Source: Paenibacillus bouchesdurhonensis (GTDB lineage Bacteria > Bacillota > Bacilli > Paenibacillales > Paenibacillaceae). From it: 64,000 nucleotides of DNA. This document shows, one piece after another, positions 53,325-61,658 of this stretch (position 1 is the stretch's first letter; each line of letters starts with the position of its first letter). The position numbers and the translations under genes are program-made. The DNA is taken from the NCBI RefSeq assembly GCF_900155685.1, contig NZ_LT732548.1, positions 1,160,033 to 1,224,032 of the forward strand. Direction: 5' to 3'. Below the pieces are notes generated by a model. It was not told where the DNA came from. It ran no database searches and saw nothing but the letters and a program-made list of their open reading frames with translations.

Positions 53325-54452
53325 ATGAAGAGGTCTTTTTTGGTAGTTATATTGGCGGGAATGCTTGTGGGTTTGTTGGGCGGATGCGCAGCAAACGACG
53401 GATCGCAGGCTAAGAGCGATACAATTCGAATTGGCCTGGCGGCTCCGATTTCTGGTACGCAGGCGCAATATGGTCAGGCCTTTAAGAACGGTGCTGAGCT
53501 AGCTGCGGCTCAAATTAACGAGGCAGGCGGAATCGATGGCAAGCAGGTCGAGATTGTCGTTCAGGACGACAAGGGCGACTCCAATGAGGCCGTCAACGTA
53601 GCCAACAAATTCGTATCGGACAAGAGTATCCTTGCTGTAGTCGGTCATTTTAACAGCTCGGCTACATTGGCAACGGCACCTGTGTACAACAAGAATAAAA
53701 TCGTCGAGATTTCACCGTCCTCCAGCGCGCCTGGCGTAACGGATGCGGGAGAATATACATTCCGTGTTATTACGACGGATGCGTTCCAGGCAGATTACTT
53801 GGCAAGCTGGTCCAAGGAACTCGGATATAGCAAGGTCGCACTGATTTATGAGCAATCTGACTTCGGTCTAGGCTTGTTGGACGTCTATCAAAAATCTGCT
53901 CCAGACAACAACATCGAGGTTGTGGCGGCGGAAGCCTATAATCCGGGCGACAAAGATTTCAGCACGATTCTAACAAAGATCAAGGACAAGCAGCCAGAGG
54001 CGATCTTTATCGGCGGCTTCTACAATGAAGCGGCTTTGATCTCCCAGCAGGCGAAAAAGCTGAACTTCAGTGTTGATTTTATCGGCGTAGACAGTCTTTA
54101 TTCCGAAGCTTTGCTTGAGCTTGGCGGGGAGTCCGTGGAAGGCTTTAAACTGATCGGCTTCTTCTACCCGGGCGGCGATAATGAGCAGGCAACGAAGTTC
54201 GCCGCGGATTATAAGGCGGCTTACAGCAGCCAGCCGGATACCTATGCAGCTTACTCCTACGTTGCGACTTCCGTTGTTATCGAGGCCATCAAGGAGAAGG
54301 GCGCAGACCGGGAGAGCATCAAGACGTATCTGGAAACTCTAAAAGATTACAAAGGAGCAACTGGCGTACTGAGCTTTGATGAGAACGGAGACGTAGAGAC
54401 GATTCCTTCGAAGCTGACGGTGCAAGGCGGCAAGTTTGAGCTTTTTAAATAA
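53325..54452 (+). CDS. livJ: Branched-chain amino-acid type ABC transporter, binding lipoprotein
   Basis: A 375-residue periplasmic-binding-type lipoprotein of the Leu/Ile/Val family. The signal peptide ends at lipobox LLGGC, and the domain starts IRIGLAAPISGTQAQYG, with GHFNSSATLATAP and VDSLYSEALLELGG blocks. The ATG at 53325 follows GAGGGGG; the TTG at 53310 lies on that site. It is first of a five-gene Liv operon. The family also binds amides, urea and other amino acids, and the hydrolase pair downstream makes a non-standard ligand plausible. Confidence 0.9.
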   Translation: MKRSFLVVILAGMLVGLLGGCAANDGSQAKSDTIRIGLAAPISGTQAQYGQAFKNGAELAAAQINEAGGIDGKQVEIVVQDDKGDSNEAVNVANKFVSDKSILAVVGHFNSSATLATAPVYNKNKIVEISPSSSAPGVTDAGEYTFRVITTDAFQADYLASWSKELGYSKVALIYEQSDFGLGLLDVYQKSAPDNNIEVVAAEAYNPGDKDFSTILTKIKDKQPEAIFIGGFYNEAALISQQAKKLNFSVDFIGVDSLYSEALLELGGESVEGFKLIGFFYPGGDNEQATKFAADYKAAYSSQPDTYAAYSYVATSVVIEAIKEKGADRESIKTYLETLKDYKGATGVLSFDENGDVETIPSKLTVQGGKFELFK

Positions 54453-54525
54453 TTACTTGGATTTTAGCTATGCCGGAGCAGGATTGAATTTCATTCCTGC
54501 TCCCTGGCTTTGAAAGGATGTTACT

Positions 54526-55398
54526 ATGCTCCTTCAACAATTAACTAACGGATTGACGATCGGAATGATTTACGCCCTGATTGCGCTGGGCTATACGATG
54601 GTCTACGGCATACTGAAAATCGTGAACTTTGCGCACGGCGATATTTTTATGATCGGCAGCTTTCTGGGGCTTTTTTTCATGAAAGAGCTGGATCTGCCGC
54701 TGTATCTCGCGTTTCTGCTGTCTGCTGTCGTGACCTCCGGGATCGGGATATTGATCGAGAGACTTGCTTACCGGCCGCTGAGGATGGCTGATCGGATTGT
54801 TCCGTTAATCAGCGCGCTAGGGGTATCCACTTTTCTGATCAGCCTGGCTCAAAAGCTATGGGGAACGGAAATGCGTCCTTTTCCCACGACGTTCGGCAGC
54901 CGTACTTATACTCTAGGCAGCATCACGTTCTCCGAAATTCAAATTTTGATATTGATTCTCTCCTTCATCCTGATGCTTGGCTTACATTTATTCGTGACTA
55001 AGTCGAAGACCGGCACGGCGATGCGGGCCACCTCGATGAGTCTGACCAACGCGGCGCTGATGGGCATCAACACGAATCGCATGATCAGCCTGGCCTTTGG
55101 AATCGGCTCCGCGCTTGCGGCTTGTGCGGGGATCATGGTCGGCATTTACTATAATGCGGTATATCCGACCATGGGCTATATGGCGGGGATCAACGCATTT
55201 ACGGCGGCGGTGCTCGGCGGCATCGGGAGCATCCCGGGAGCGATGCTCGGCGGCGTATTGCTCGGGCTGGTGGAGACGCTGGGCGGCGCCTATATTTCCA
55301 CGCAGTACAAGAGTGTTATTTCGTTCGCGATTCTCATTATCGTACTGCTGATCCGTCCGTCCGGCATACTCGGTAAAAAAGATATCAACAAGGTGTAG
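54526..55398 (+). CDS. livH: Liv-type ABC transporter permease
   Basis: A 290-residue LivH-family permease with eight membrane helices. Typical blocks are ALGYTMVYGILKIVNFAHG at the N terminus and AVLGGIGSIPGAMLGGVLLG near the C terminus. Start ATG follows GAAAGGATG. It is 73 bases after livJ. Confidence 0.92.
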   Translation: MLLQQLTNGLTIGMIYALIALGYTMVYGILKIVNFAHGDIFMIGSFLGLFFMKELDLPLYLAFLLSAVVTSGIGILIERLAYRPLRMADRIVPLISALGVSTFLISLAQKLWGTEMRPFPTTFGSRTYTLGSITFSEIQILILILSFILMLGLHLFVTKSKTGTAMRATSMSLTNAALMGINTNRMISLAFGIGSALAACAGIMVGIYYNAVYPTMGYMAGINAFTAAVLGGIGSIPGAMLGGVLLGLVETLGGAYISTQYKSVISFAILIIVLLIRPSGILGKKDINKV

Positions 55399-55401
55399 GT
55401 G

Positions 55402-56373
55402 ATGAGCTTGAGCTTAAGGAAAACAACGGCTGTAGGGGCAGCGGCCGCACTGTTGATCGCATTGCCCCTCATTCTGCAGCAGGTCAACGATTACTGGATG
55501 CATATTGTGATCATGATCGGGATTTTCTCCATTCTGTCTATGAGTCTCAACGTCATTATCGGATATGCTGGGCAATTTGCGCTCGGACATGCTGCCTTTT
55601 ATGGCATCGGTGCTTATTCTGCAGCCCTGCTCATGATTCATTTTCAAATCTCGTTCTGGATCGCGCTTCCTGCTGCCGCTGTTATTGCAGGATTTTTCGG
55701 CTTTTTATTAGGAACTCCGGTTATTCGCCTGCGGGGGGATTATCTAGGGATCGTTACGCTTGGCTTCGGAGAAATCGTGCGGCTGATTTTTGTCAATTGG
55801 GTGGATGTGACGCGCGGACCTATGGGGCTGCCGGGAATTCCTGCCCCGACATTGTTCGGTTACTCCTTCAGCGGGAAAACCGAGTTTTATTATTTGATTC
55901 TGGCGCTTGTTCTGCTGACGTTTTTCGTCATTCATCGAGTAGTTCATTCGGGTGTCGGCCTCAGTCTGCTGACCATTCGCGAGGATGAGACGCTGGCGCA
56001 ATCGATCGGGATTCGTCCAAATAAATACAAGCTGCTGGCGTTTACCGTGGGAGCGTTCTTTGCCGGGATCGCCGGGGCTTTCTGGGCTTCCTATATTTCC
56101 TTTGTCAGCCCTGACGCCTTCCGCTATTTGGATTCGGTTAATATTTTGGCGATGGTCATTCTTGGGGGATCGGCCAGTCTGCCCGGCTCCGTGCTTGGCG
56201 CAGTCATTCTCGTAGTCGCCCCTGAATTGCTGCGTTACATGAGCGATTATAGAATGATGCTGCTGGGACTAGCCATTGTCCTGATGATGATCTTCAAGCC
56301 AACCGGGTTCTGGGGAGAGAAGCACCGCAAGTACAATTTTTACGGCATGGTGCGGAAAGGTGAGGGCAAGTGA
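55402..56373 (+). CDS. livM: Liv-type ABC transporter permease
   Basis: A 323-residue LivM-family permease. GYAGQFALGHAAFYGIGAY and the EAA-like loop near TIREDETLAQSIGI are characteristic, with AMVILGGSASLPGSVLG near the end. The ATG at 55402 is preferred over the GTG at 55399 on ribosome-site spacing. It begins 3 bases after livH, and its stop overlaps the livG start. Confidence 0.92.
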   Translation: MSLSLRKTTAVGAAAALLIALPLILQQVNDYWMHIVIMIGIFSILSMSLNVIIGYAGQFALGHAAFYGIGAYSAALLMIHFQISFWIALPAAAVIAGFFGFLLGTPVIRLRGDYLGIVTLGFGEIVRLIFVNWVDVTRGPMGLPGIPAPTLFGYSFSGKTEFYYLILALVLLTFFVIHRVVHSGVGLSLLTIREDETLAQSIGIRPNKYKLLAFTVGAFFAGIAGAFWASYISFVSPDAFRYLDSVNILAMVILGGSASLPGSVLGAVILVVAPELLRYMSDYRMMLLGLAIVLMMIFKPTGFWGEKHRKYNFYGMVRKGEGK

Positions 56374-57149
56374 TGGACAAGGTCTTGGAACTGGAGAAGG
56401 TATCGGTCAGATTTGGCGGGCTGGTTGCCTTGAACAACGTCGACATGTCGGTACGCCGGGGCGAAATTTTATCGATTATCGGGCCGAATGGAGCGGGGAA
56501 AACAACGCTTTTCAATCTGCTAACGGGCATTTATCAGCCAACCTCAGGAAAAATCATTTACAAGAATCGGGTCATCAACAAGTTGAAGCCCTACAAGCGG
56601 GTCGGACTGGGGATTGCCCGCACCTTTCAAAATACGCGATTGTTGAAAAATATGACGGTGCTGGAAAATGTGCTTGTCGCGCATGCGGAATGCAACGGCG
56701 AGGGCTTGCTGCAATCGATATTTGCCGGAGGCTCCGTGCTTAAGCGCCGGGCGGCCATCGTTGAGGAATGCATCCGGAAGCTAGAGGTGGTCGGCCTCTC
56801 CCATAAGCTCGACCTCCTTGCCGGAAGTCTCCCTTACGGGGAGCAGCGGCTGCTCGAAATTGCGAGGGCGCTCGCTACAGGCTGCGAAATTTTGCTTCTT
56901 GATGAACCGGCGGCAGGAATGAACGCGGTGGAAAAAAGCGAGCTCGTGAAAAAAATCCGTCAGCTTTCCAAGGAATTCAACATCGAAATCATACTGATCG
57001 AGCATGACATCGGCATGATTATGGAGATTTCCGACCACATCGTTGTTTTGAATTATGGTGTGAAAATCGCGGAGGGCAGCGCAGAGGAGATTCAAAGCAA
57101 CCCTGATGTCATTCAGGCCTATTTAGGCGGGGAGGTCGAGGGATTTTGA
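56373..57149 (+). CDS. livG: Liv-type ABC transporter ATPase
   Basis: A 258-residue ABC ATPase with Walker A GPNGAGKTT, the LivG block GIARTFQNTRL and Walker B ILLLDEPAAGMN. The LSGGQ signature is replaced by LPYGEQRLLEIARAL, as is usual for LivG. ATG at 56373 overlaps the livM stop (TGATGG); a GTG at 56370 is an alternative. It is paired with livF. Confidence 0.92.
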   Translation: MDKVLELEKVSVRFGGLVALNNVDMSVRRGEILSIIGPNGAGKTTLFNLLTGIYQPTSGKIIYKNRVINKLKPYKRVGLGIARTFQNTRLLKNMTVLENVLVAHAECNGEGLLQSIFAGGSVLKRRAAIVEECIRKLEVVGLSHKLDLLAGSLPYGEQRLLEIARALATGCEILLLDEPAAGMNAVEKSELVKKIRQLSKEFNIEIILIEHDIGMIMEISDHIVVLNYGVKIAEGSAEEIQSNPDVIQAYLGGEVEGF

Positions 57150-57874
57150 CAAATGGTAGCCAATTCATCCTGGAAATTAAAGATTTAAGCGTGAATTACG
57201 GCGTAATTTCAGCGGTGAAACAGATGAATCTCCGTATTCGCCCAGGAGAAATCGTAGCCTTGATCGGGACGAACGGCTCCGGGAAAACCTCGGCACTGCG
57301 GAGTATTTCCGGCCTCAATCAGAATATCCAGGGACAAATCCGTTTTGAAGGGAAAGAAATTACGAAGCTGGAAGCCCATCGGATCGTGGAGAGGGGGATT
57401 TCGCAGGTTCCTGAGGGACGGGGAGTCTTTCCCGATTTGACGGTGCTTGAAAATCTGAAATTAGGCGCATATATCCGCAAAGATAAATCTGGCATTGCCG
57501 CTGACATCCAGAGCATGTTCGAGTTGTTTCCGCGATTGGAAGAGCGGAGGAAGCAGCTGGCAGGGACGATGAGTGGCGGGGAACAGCAGATGTTGGCGAT
57601 CGCCCGTGCTCTAATGGCCAAGCCGAAGCTGCTGCTGTTGGATGAGCCATCGATGGGGCTAGCACCGCTGATCGTAAGAGAAATTTTCACGGCGATCCGT
57701 AAGGTGAACGAGGAGGGTGTATCCGTACTGCTGGTGGAGCAGAACGCCACCATGGCACTGGCAGCGGCCCATCGCGGATATGTAATGGAAACGGGCAGCA
57801 TCGTCGTTGAAGGCGAAGCGGCGGAGTTAAGAAATAACGATGTGGTCAAATCCGTTTATTTAGGAATGGGGTAG
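57146..57874 (+). CDS. livF: Liv-type ABC transporter ATPase
   Basis: A 242-residue ABC ATPase with Walker A GTNGSGKTS, signature MSGGEQQMLAIARAL and Walker B LLLLDEPSMGLAP. VPEGRGVFPDLTVLENL is typical of LivF. Start is TTG overlapping the livG stop, with GGAGG upstream. It ends the livJHMGF operon. No terminator was recognised in the following 550 bases. Confidence 0.92.
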   Translation: MTNGSQFILEIKDLSVNYGVISAVKQMNLRIRPGEIVALIGTNGSGKTSALRSISGLNQNIQGQIRFEGKEITKLEAHRIVERGISQVPEGRGVFPDLTVLENLKLGAYIRKDKSGIAADIQSMFELFPRLEERRKQLAGTMSGGEQQMLAIARALMAKPKLLLLDEPSMGLAPLIVREIFTAIRKVNEEGVSVLLVEQNATMALAAAHRGYVMETGSIVVEGEAAELRNNDVVKSVYLGMG

Positions 57875-57901
57875 CAGCATAAATAAACAGGGGATGTAGT
57901 T

Positions 57902-57946
57902 ATGAACTTAAATCATCCAGAAATCTGGGCGCAACAGCGATCGTAG
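57902..57946 (+). other. 14-codon open frame, possible leader peptide or gene remnant
   Basis: ATG after AGGGGATG encodes MNLNHPEIWAQQRS then TAG. Past the stop the same frame stays open for another 18 codons. It could be a truncated gene start or chance. Confidence 0.35.
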
Positions 57947-58000
57947 GGATATTTCGTGTACTTTGGTGCCCCACCTCCATTTCAATCGTTCATCGTTATA

Positions 58001-58085
58001 TAAATGGATTTGTAGTAGTTAGTTTCTGCGGCAAAGATGGGATAGTAGATTTAAATGGATTTCATGTCGTTAGAGGAAGGAGAAT
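58001..58085 (+). repeat. Dispersed two-core repeat, copy 2
   Basis: TAAATGGATTT cores start at 58001 and 58052, 51 bases apart. GTAGTTAG follows the first and GTCGTTAGA the second, matching the layout of copy 1. Confidence 0.7.
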
Positions 58086-58099
58086 AGCCAATGTCGGGC

Positions 58100-58184
58100 T
58101 AGTTCTAGAATCTAGGCGCATAAAATCCATCTAATCCCCTGAAACAATCGTTTAAGGCGTAATTAGATACAGGAAATCCATTTA
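58100..58184 (-). repeat. Dispersed two-core repeat, copy 3 (inverted)
   Basis: Read on minus, TAAATGGATTT starts at 58184 and TAGATGGATTT at 58133, again exactly 51 bases apart. It faces copy 2, so the two form a loose inverted pair. Confidence 0.7.
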
Positions 58185-58186
58185 GT

Positions 58187-58273
58187 GTCCGGCAGCTTGA
58201 GTGCAGCAGCCTAATGTGCGGCGGCTTGAGTGCAATAGCCTAGTGTGCGACAGCCTAGAGTGCAGTAGCTTAT
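58187..58273 (+). repeat. Three tandem 29-base repeats
   Basis: Units start at 58187, 58216 and 58245 with the pattern GTGCGRCRGCYTGAGTGCA followed by RTAGCCTAGT-like sequence. Copies differ at several positions and are directly contiguous, with no spacers. Confidence 0.85.
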
Positions 58274-58424
58274 ATAAGGTGAACTAAAGAACGTACTTGG
58301 CTAACATTCATTTTAATAGATCAACCTATACATTTGGATAGTAACGGAAATTTACAGCCGCTTGTGCTGCAATGGGAGATTGTTGAAGTCAGTACAGATA
58401 GATTAATAGAGGAGGCGTCTGAAG

Positions 58425-58982
58425 ATGAGCCAAGAAAACCAGGACAAAATACAAGAGGATTCGCAGCAAAAGCTGAATCATGATGAGAGTTTGGAGCCGG
58501 TATCTCCTTATACGATCATGGCGAAATTGTTTGCCCATCTCTCAAAAGCGGTGGTAGATCGCTTCGGGGAAGAAGGGAAGGATGCGATCCGCGAGGGAGT
58601 GCGCACCTTTGGCGAGGAACGTGGCAGGGATATTGCCCGCCGCGCTGCGGCTGCCGGGCAGCCGAATGACATCCACAGCTATTTGCCGAACTACGATATG
58701 GGGCGCAGCGACTTGTTCGAATATGAGACAGAGTATCATCCGGTTGAAATCGAGCAGAACTTTACGAGATGCGCGTTCGGGGATCAGTGGAAGAAGGATG
58801 GAATGGAGGAATACGGGATACTCTATTGCGAGATGATTGATCCGGCGATTGCCAGAGGCTACAACCCGAATTTCGAAGTTGTACATGATAAATACTTGCT
58901 CAAAGACGGGAATTGCCATTTCAGGTTCCAGATGAAGTCATCGGAGAAGGAGCCTGGAGGTGAGGAGAGTGGAGATCAATAA
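58425..58982 (+). CDS. L-2-amino-thiazoline-4-carboxylate (ATC) hydrolase family protein
   Basis: A 185-residue soluble protein of the ATC hydrolase family. Blocks are GVRTFGEERGRDIARRAAA, NFTRCAFGDQW, ILYCEMIDPAIARGYNPNF and NCHFRFQMK, with Cys114-region and Cys133-region cysteines typical of the family. In Pseudomonas the enzyme opens the thiazoline ring to give N-carbamoyl-cysteine. Start ATG follows GAGGAGGCG. It overlaps the next gene, an N-carbamoyl amino acid amidohydrolase, by 14 bases, so the two probably act in sequence. The substrate in this organism is not shown; the family is broad. Confidence 0.82.
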   Translation: MSQENQDKIQEDSQQKLNHDESLEPVSPYTIMAKLFAHLSKAVVDRFGEEGKDAIREGVRTFGEERGRDIARRAAAAGQPNDIHSYLPNYDMGRSDLFEYETEYHPVEIEQNFTRCAFGDQWKKDGMEEYGILYCEMIDPAIARGYNPNFEVVHDKYLLKDGNCHFRFQMKSSEKEPGGEESGDQ

Positions 58983-60204
58983 GGATCGCTTATGGTTCAG
59001 ATTGATGGAGCTCGGACAAATCGGAAAACAGATCAGCGGGGGAGTTACCCGCTATTCTTTTACCCTCGATGAATCTCGTGCCAAGGAGCTGGTTACCGCT
59101 TATATGAAGGAAGCGGGACTAGTTGTCCGCGAGGATGCGGCAGGGAACGTCATCGGGCGCCGTGAAGGGGCTAACCCCTCCGCATCTGTAATTCTGACTG
59201 GATCTCATATCGATACGGTTCCGGATGGCGGAATGTTCGACGGGGCGCTCGGTGTTCTTTCGGCAATCGAAGCGCTGCAGCGGATGAACGAGCTGGGCAT
59301 ACGAAACGCTCATCCTATTGAAGTCATAGCCTTCACAGATGAGGAGGGCTCTCGGTTCGGATTCGGAATGATCGGCAGTCGGGCTATGGCCGGAACATTG
59401 CGGCAGGAGGATTTGGAGCAGCGGGATGAACAGGGCGTTACGATTGCAGAAGCGATGCGAACCGCAGGATTAGATCCGCAGCGCATCGGCGAGGCAGCGA
59501 AGTCGCCGCATGAGGTGAAGGCTTACGTAGAGCTGCATATTGAGCAGGGTCGGGTACTGGAGAAACTGGATGAGCCGGCAGGCCTCGTGACAGGCATCGC
59601 CGGCCCGCTCTGGCAGCAGTTTACGCTGAGCGGACAGGCGGGTCACGCTGGGGCAACCCCGATGTACCTGCGCAGAGATCCGATGCAGGCCGCCACCGAG
59701 ATTTTAAGTTATATTTACGCGGAAGCAAAGAAGTTCAACAACGCGGTGGCCACGGTAGGGAAGCTGCGGGTTCTGCCGGGAGGAGTCAACGTCATTCCCG
59801 GCGAGGTACAATTTTCGCTCGACTTGCGCGACATCGATCAAGTCGAAAGGGATCGGCTGGAGGCGAGCATTCGTGCATTCAGCAAGCAGGTGTGTGAAAA
59901 GCACGGGATCGAATTGCAGATTGATCTGCTGCAAAGAGTGGCGCCAGCTCCCAGTTCCCCAGTGGTGCAGGAAGCGGTAGCCAAGGCGGGGAAACTCGCT
60001 GGTTTGCCAGAATTGCCACGATTAGTGAGCGGTGCCGGCCATGACGGAATGCAGTTCATCTCCCATTGGCCGCTTGGCATGATTTTCGTACGTTCCCGTG
60101 ACGGCATCAGCCACAATCCGAAGGAATGGAGTTCTCCCGAGGACTGCGCGGCGGGAACAGAAGTGCTGTTTCATACCTTACTGGAGCTGGCGAATGAAAG
60201 ATAG
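58969..60204 (+). CDS. Zn-dependent N-carbamoyl-L-amino-acid amidohydrolase (M20 family)
   Basis: A 411-residue M20-type hydrolase of the hydantoinase/carbamoylase group. Metal ligands and catalytic residues are in GSHIDTVPDGGMFDGALGVL (His, Asp), TDEEGSRFG (Glu), ELHIEQG (His) and GAGHDGM. The lid/dimer domain spans about residues 210-325. GTG at 58969 has GGAGG 8 bases before it; GTG at 58960 is an alternative. It overlaps the upstream ATC hydrolase gene. Together they could turn ATC through N-carbamoyl-cysteine into cysteine. Allantoate or ureidoglycolate hydrolases are relatives. Confidence 0.85.
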   Translation: MEINKDRLWFRLMELGQIGKQISGGVTRYSFTLDESRAKELVTAYMKEAGLVVREDAAGNVIGRREGANPSASVILTGSHIDTVPDGGMFDGALGVLSAIEALQRMNELGIRNAHPIEVIAFTDEEGSRFGFGMIGSRAMAGTLRQEDLEQRDEQGVTIAEAMRTAGLDPQRIGEAAKSPHEVKAYVELHIEQGRVLEKLDEPAGLVTGIAGPLWQQFTLSGQAGHAGATPMYLRRDPMQAATEILSYIYAEAKKFNNAVATVGKLRVLPGGVNVIPGEVQFSLDLRDIDQVERDRLEASIRAFSKQVCEKHGIELQIDLLQRVAPAPSSPVVQEAVAKAGKLAGLPELPRLVSGAGHDGMQFISHWPLGMIFVRSRDGISHNPKEWSSPEDCAAGTEVLFHTLLELANER

Positions 60205-60513
60205 ATAGAGGCTCGTTCAGCATTGGGGAGCCGTCAGAATAGGAAGGTGCTGGATTAAAAGAGGTAACAGATGGTGCCTCCGATATTGAGGTATATTCTG
60301 GGATATACTGATAAACTTAAATAAGGGGCCGGTTGCACCCGACCCCTCTGCACAACTTCCGCTATAAGAGCGGTTGGCTGGATGAGGTACAGAAATAGAC
60401 CGTCACCCTATCACGGGCGGTCTATTTCTTTGCAATTGGTTGACAAGCGCTACAATGATGGTAACGACCGGCGTCAATAGCGCTACAATAAGCGAATCAA
60501 ATTTGGAGCCGAC
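60205..60513. other. Intergenic region before the IclR gene
   Basis: 309 bases without a gene. It contains a strong hairpin (60390-60431) and two copies of AGCGCTACAAT (60446 and 60479) 33 bases apart, function unknown. Confidence 0.5.
60390..60431. terminator. Terminator between amidohydrolase and IclR genes
   Basis: AGAAATAGACCG pairs perfectly with CGGTCTATTTCT around a 15-base loop and runs into TTTGC. It may serve both strands. Confidence 0.85.
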
Positions 60514-61305
60514 CTAGACTTGGACGGATCTGAAAGGATAGCCGAATTGATTAGAAATCCCTCCAGCCGCAGCGAGTAAATCCGCGAGGATTAGCTCTTC
60601 ATTCTCCTTAATTCGGGCGAGCGAACCAATGACACTGATCGTGCCTATGGTTTGCCCAGCGGCATCCTTTACAGGAGCGGCGATACTATACGCCCCCGCC
60701 TCGATTTCCTCGTCCTCAATGCTGTACCCCTGCTCCCGGATTTGCTGGAGGCAGTTTAGCAGCTTCTTCTTATCCGTTATCGTCTTCTCCGTCAGTTTGG
60801 TCAGTTTATAGTTCTGCAGCAGACTTTGCAGCTCGAGCTCCGGCATATGGGCCAGAAATATTTTACCCGAAGCGGAGGCGTGCATCGGCAGCTTGCTGCC
60901 TGCCCGCGAGCTAACAATGAAGTAGTTGTTTGGGGATTCCACCTTGTCTACACAGAAGATTTGTTCATGTTGATAAACGTATAAGTGAGAGGTCTCGTGA
61001 AATTTCTTAGTTAGTTCCGTAAGGTACGGATGCCCGATCTCCTTGAGATCGAGGCTTTGTGAAACCAGATTGGCCTTCAACAGAAACTCGAGGCCGAGCC
61101 GGTATTTGCCGTTGTTCGGGTTTTTATCGATATATGAATAAGCGCAGAGCGTATTGATAAGACCGTAAACGGTACTTATATTTAGATTCAGCTTCTCGCT
61201 GATCTCAGTAAGCGACAGTTGAGTATGCAGCGAATCAAAGCAGTTTACGATATCAAGCGCCCGTTTCACGGACTGAATCAGGCGAGGGTTTTTCTCACTC
61301 AACAC
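60514..61305 (-). CDS. IclR-family transcriptional regulator
   Basis: A 263-residue regulator with an N-terminal winged helix (about 10-70: LSLTEISEKLNLNISTVYGLINTL) and a C-terminal IclR effector domain (about 80-255) with SASGKIFLAHM and SIEDEEIEAGAYSIAAPV. Start GTG at 61305 lies 5 bases after GGAGG; TTG at 61302 lies 8 bases after and is an alternative. It is divergent from a sugar-type ABC operon and convergent with the amidohydrolase gene, so it could control either. Its effector is probably a small carboxylate or sugar derivative. Confidence 0.9.
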   Translation of the reverse strand: MLSEKNPRLIQSVKRALDIVNCFDSLHTQLSLTEISEKLNLNISTVYGLINTLCAYSYIDKNPNNGKYRLGLEFLLKANLVSQSLDLKEIGHPYLTELTKKFHETSHLYVYQHEQIFCVDKVESPNNYFIVSSRAGSKLPMHASASGKIFLAHMPELELQSLLQNYKLTKLTEKTITDKKKLLNCLQQIREQGYSIEDEEIEAGAYSIAAPVKDAAGQTIGTISVIGSLARIKENEELILADLLAAAGGISNQFGYPFRSVQV

Positions 61306-61455
61306 TATAACCTCCAACTACATTCCTGTTATTTTTATCTATATTCCCTATGTTCAGGTCTTTATCCGACAATGTCAATAGGAATTTGATAATGTTGACA
61401 ATATCATAACGCTAGCTACTGACCTCTTGGCAGTACGAACATAAATATAAAGCTT

Positions 61456-61471
61456 GAAGGGTATACCCTTC
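61456..61471. promoter_or_regulatory. Perfect 16-base palindrome
   Basis: GAAGGGTATACCCTTC, a perfect inverted repeat upstream of the sugar-type ABC genes and just before the hairpin at 61474. It may be an operator. Confidence 0.5.
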
Positions 61472-61473
61472 TA

Positions 61474-61525
61474 CGAAAACGGCCTTGACCCGAATTTAAT
61501 CGGAGCCAAGGCCGTCGTTTTATTA
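61474..61525 (+). terminator. Terminator-like hairpin in the ABC leader
   Basis: ACGGCCTTG pairs perfectly with CAAGGCCGT and is followed by CGTTTTATT. It lies 130 bases before the permease and after no known gene, so it may be an attenuator or the end of an unseen transcript. Confidence 0.7.
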
Positions 61526-61658
61526 TGCCTATGTAAAACGATGCAATCTAGCAAGCTTCACTTAACTGCACCTTAATATAAGGATAATACCAAGCTAATA
61601 GAATGAATTTATAGTAGTCGTATAGACGTCTAGACAAATGAAAAAGAAGGAGAACGAT

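Larger units (their letters stand above)
57875..58424. other. 550-base repeat-rich region between the Liv operon and the hydrolase pair
   Basis: Holds a 14-codon open frame with a ribosome site (57902-57946), two copies of the dispersed two-core repeat in opposite orientation (58001-58085 and 58100-58184) and three 29-base tandem repeats (58187-58273). No full-length gene is supported. It may be the scar of a lost gene or an insertion. Confidence 0.6.
61306..61658. other. Divergent regulatory region between IclR and ABC genes
   Basis: About 350 bases. It contains imperfect repeats of TTGATAATGTTGACAATATCA-like sequence near 61360-61405 (GACAATGTCAA and TTGATA), the perfect palindrome at 61456-61471 and a terminator-like hairpin at 61474-61525. 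IclR operators are short palindromes, so sites here are plausible. Confidence 0.5.

Noticed and set aside
58187..58273. Possible CRISPR array
   Set aside because: Repeat length of 29 is suggestive, but units are directly contiguous without spacers, are degenerate, and no cas gene is near.
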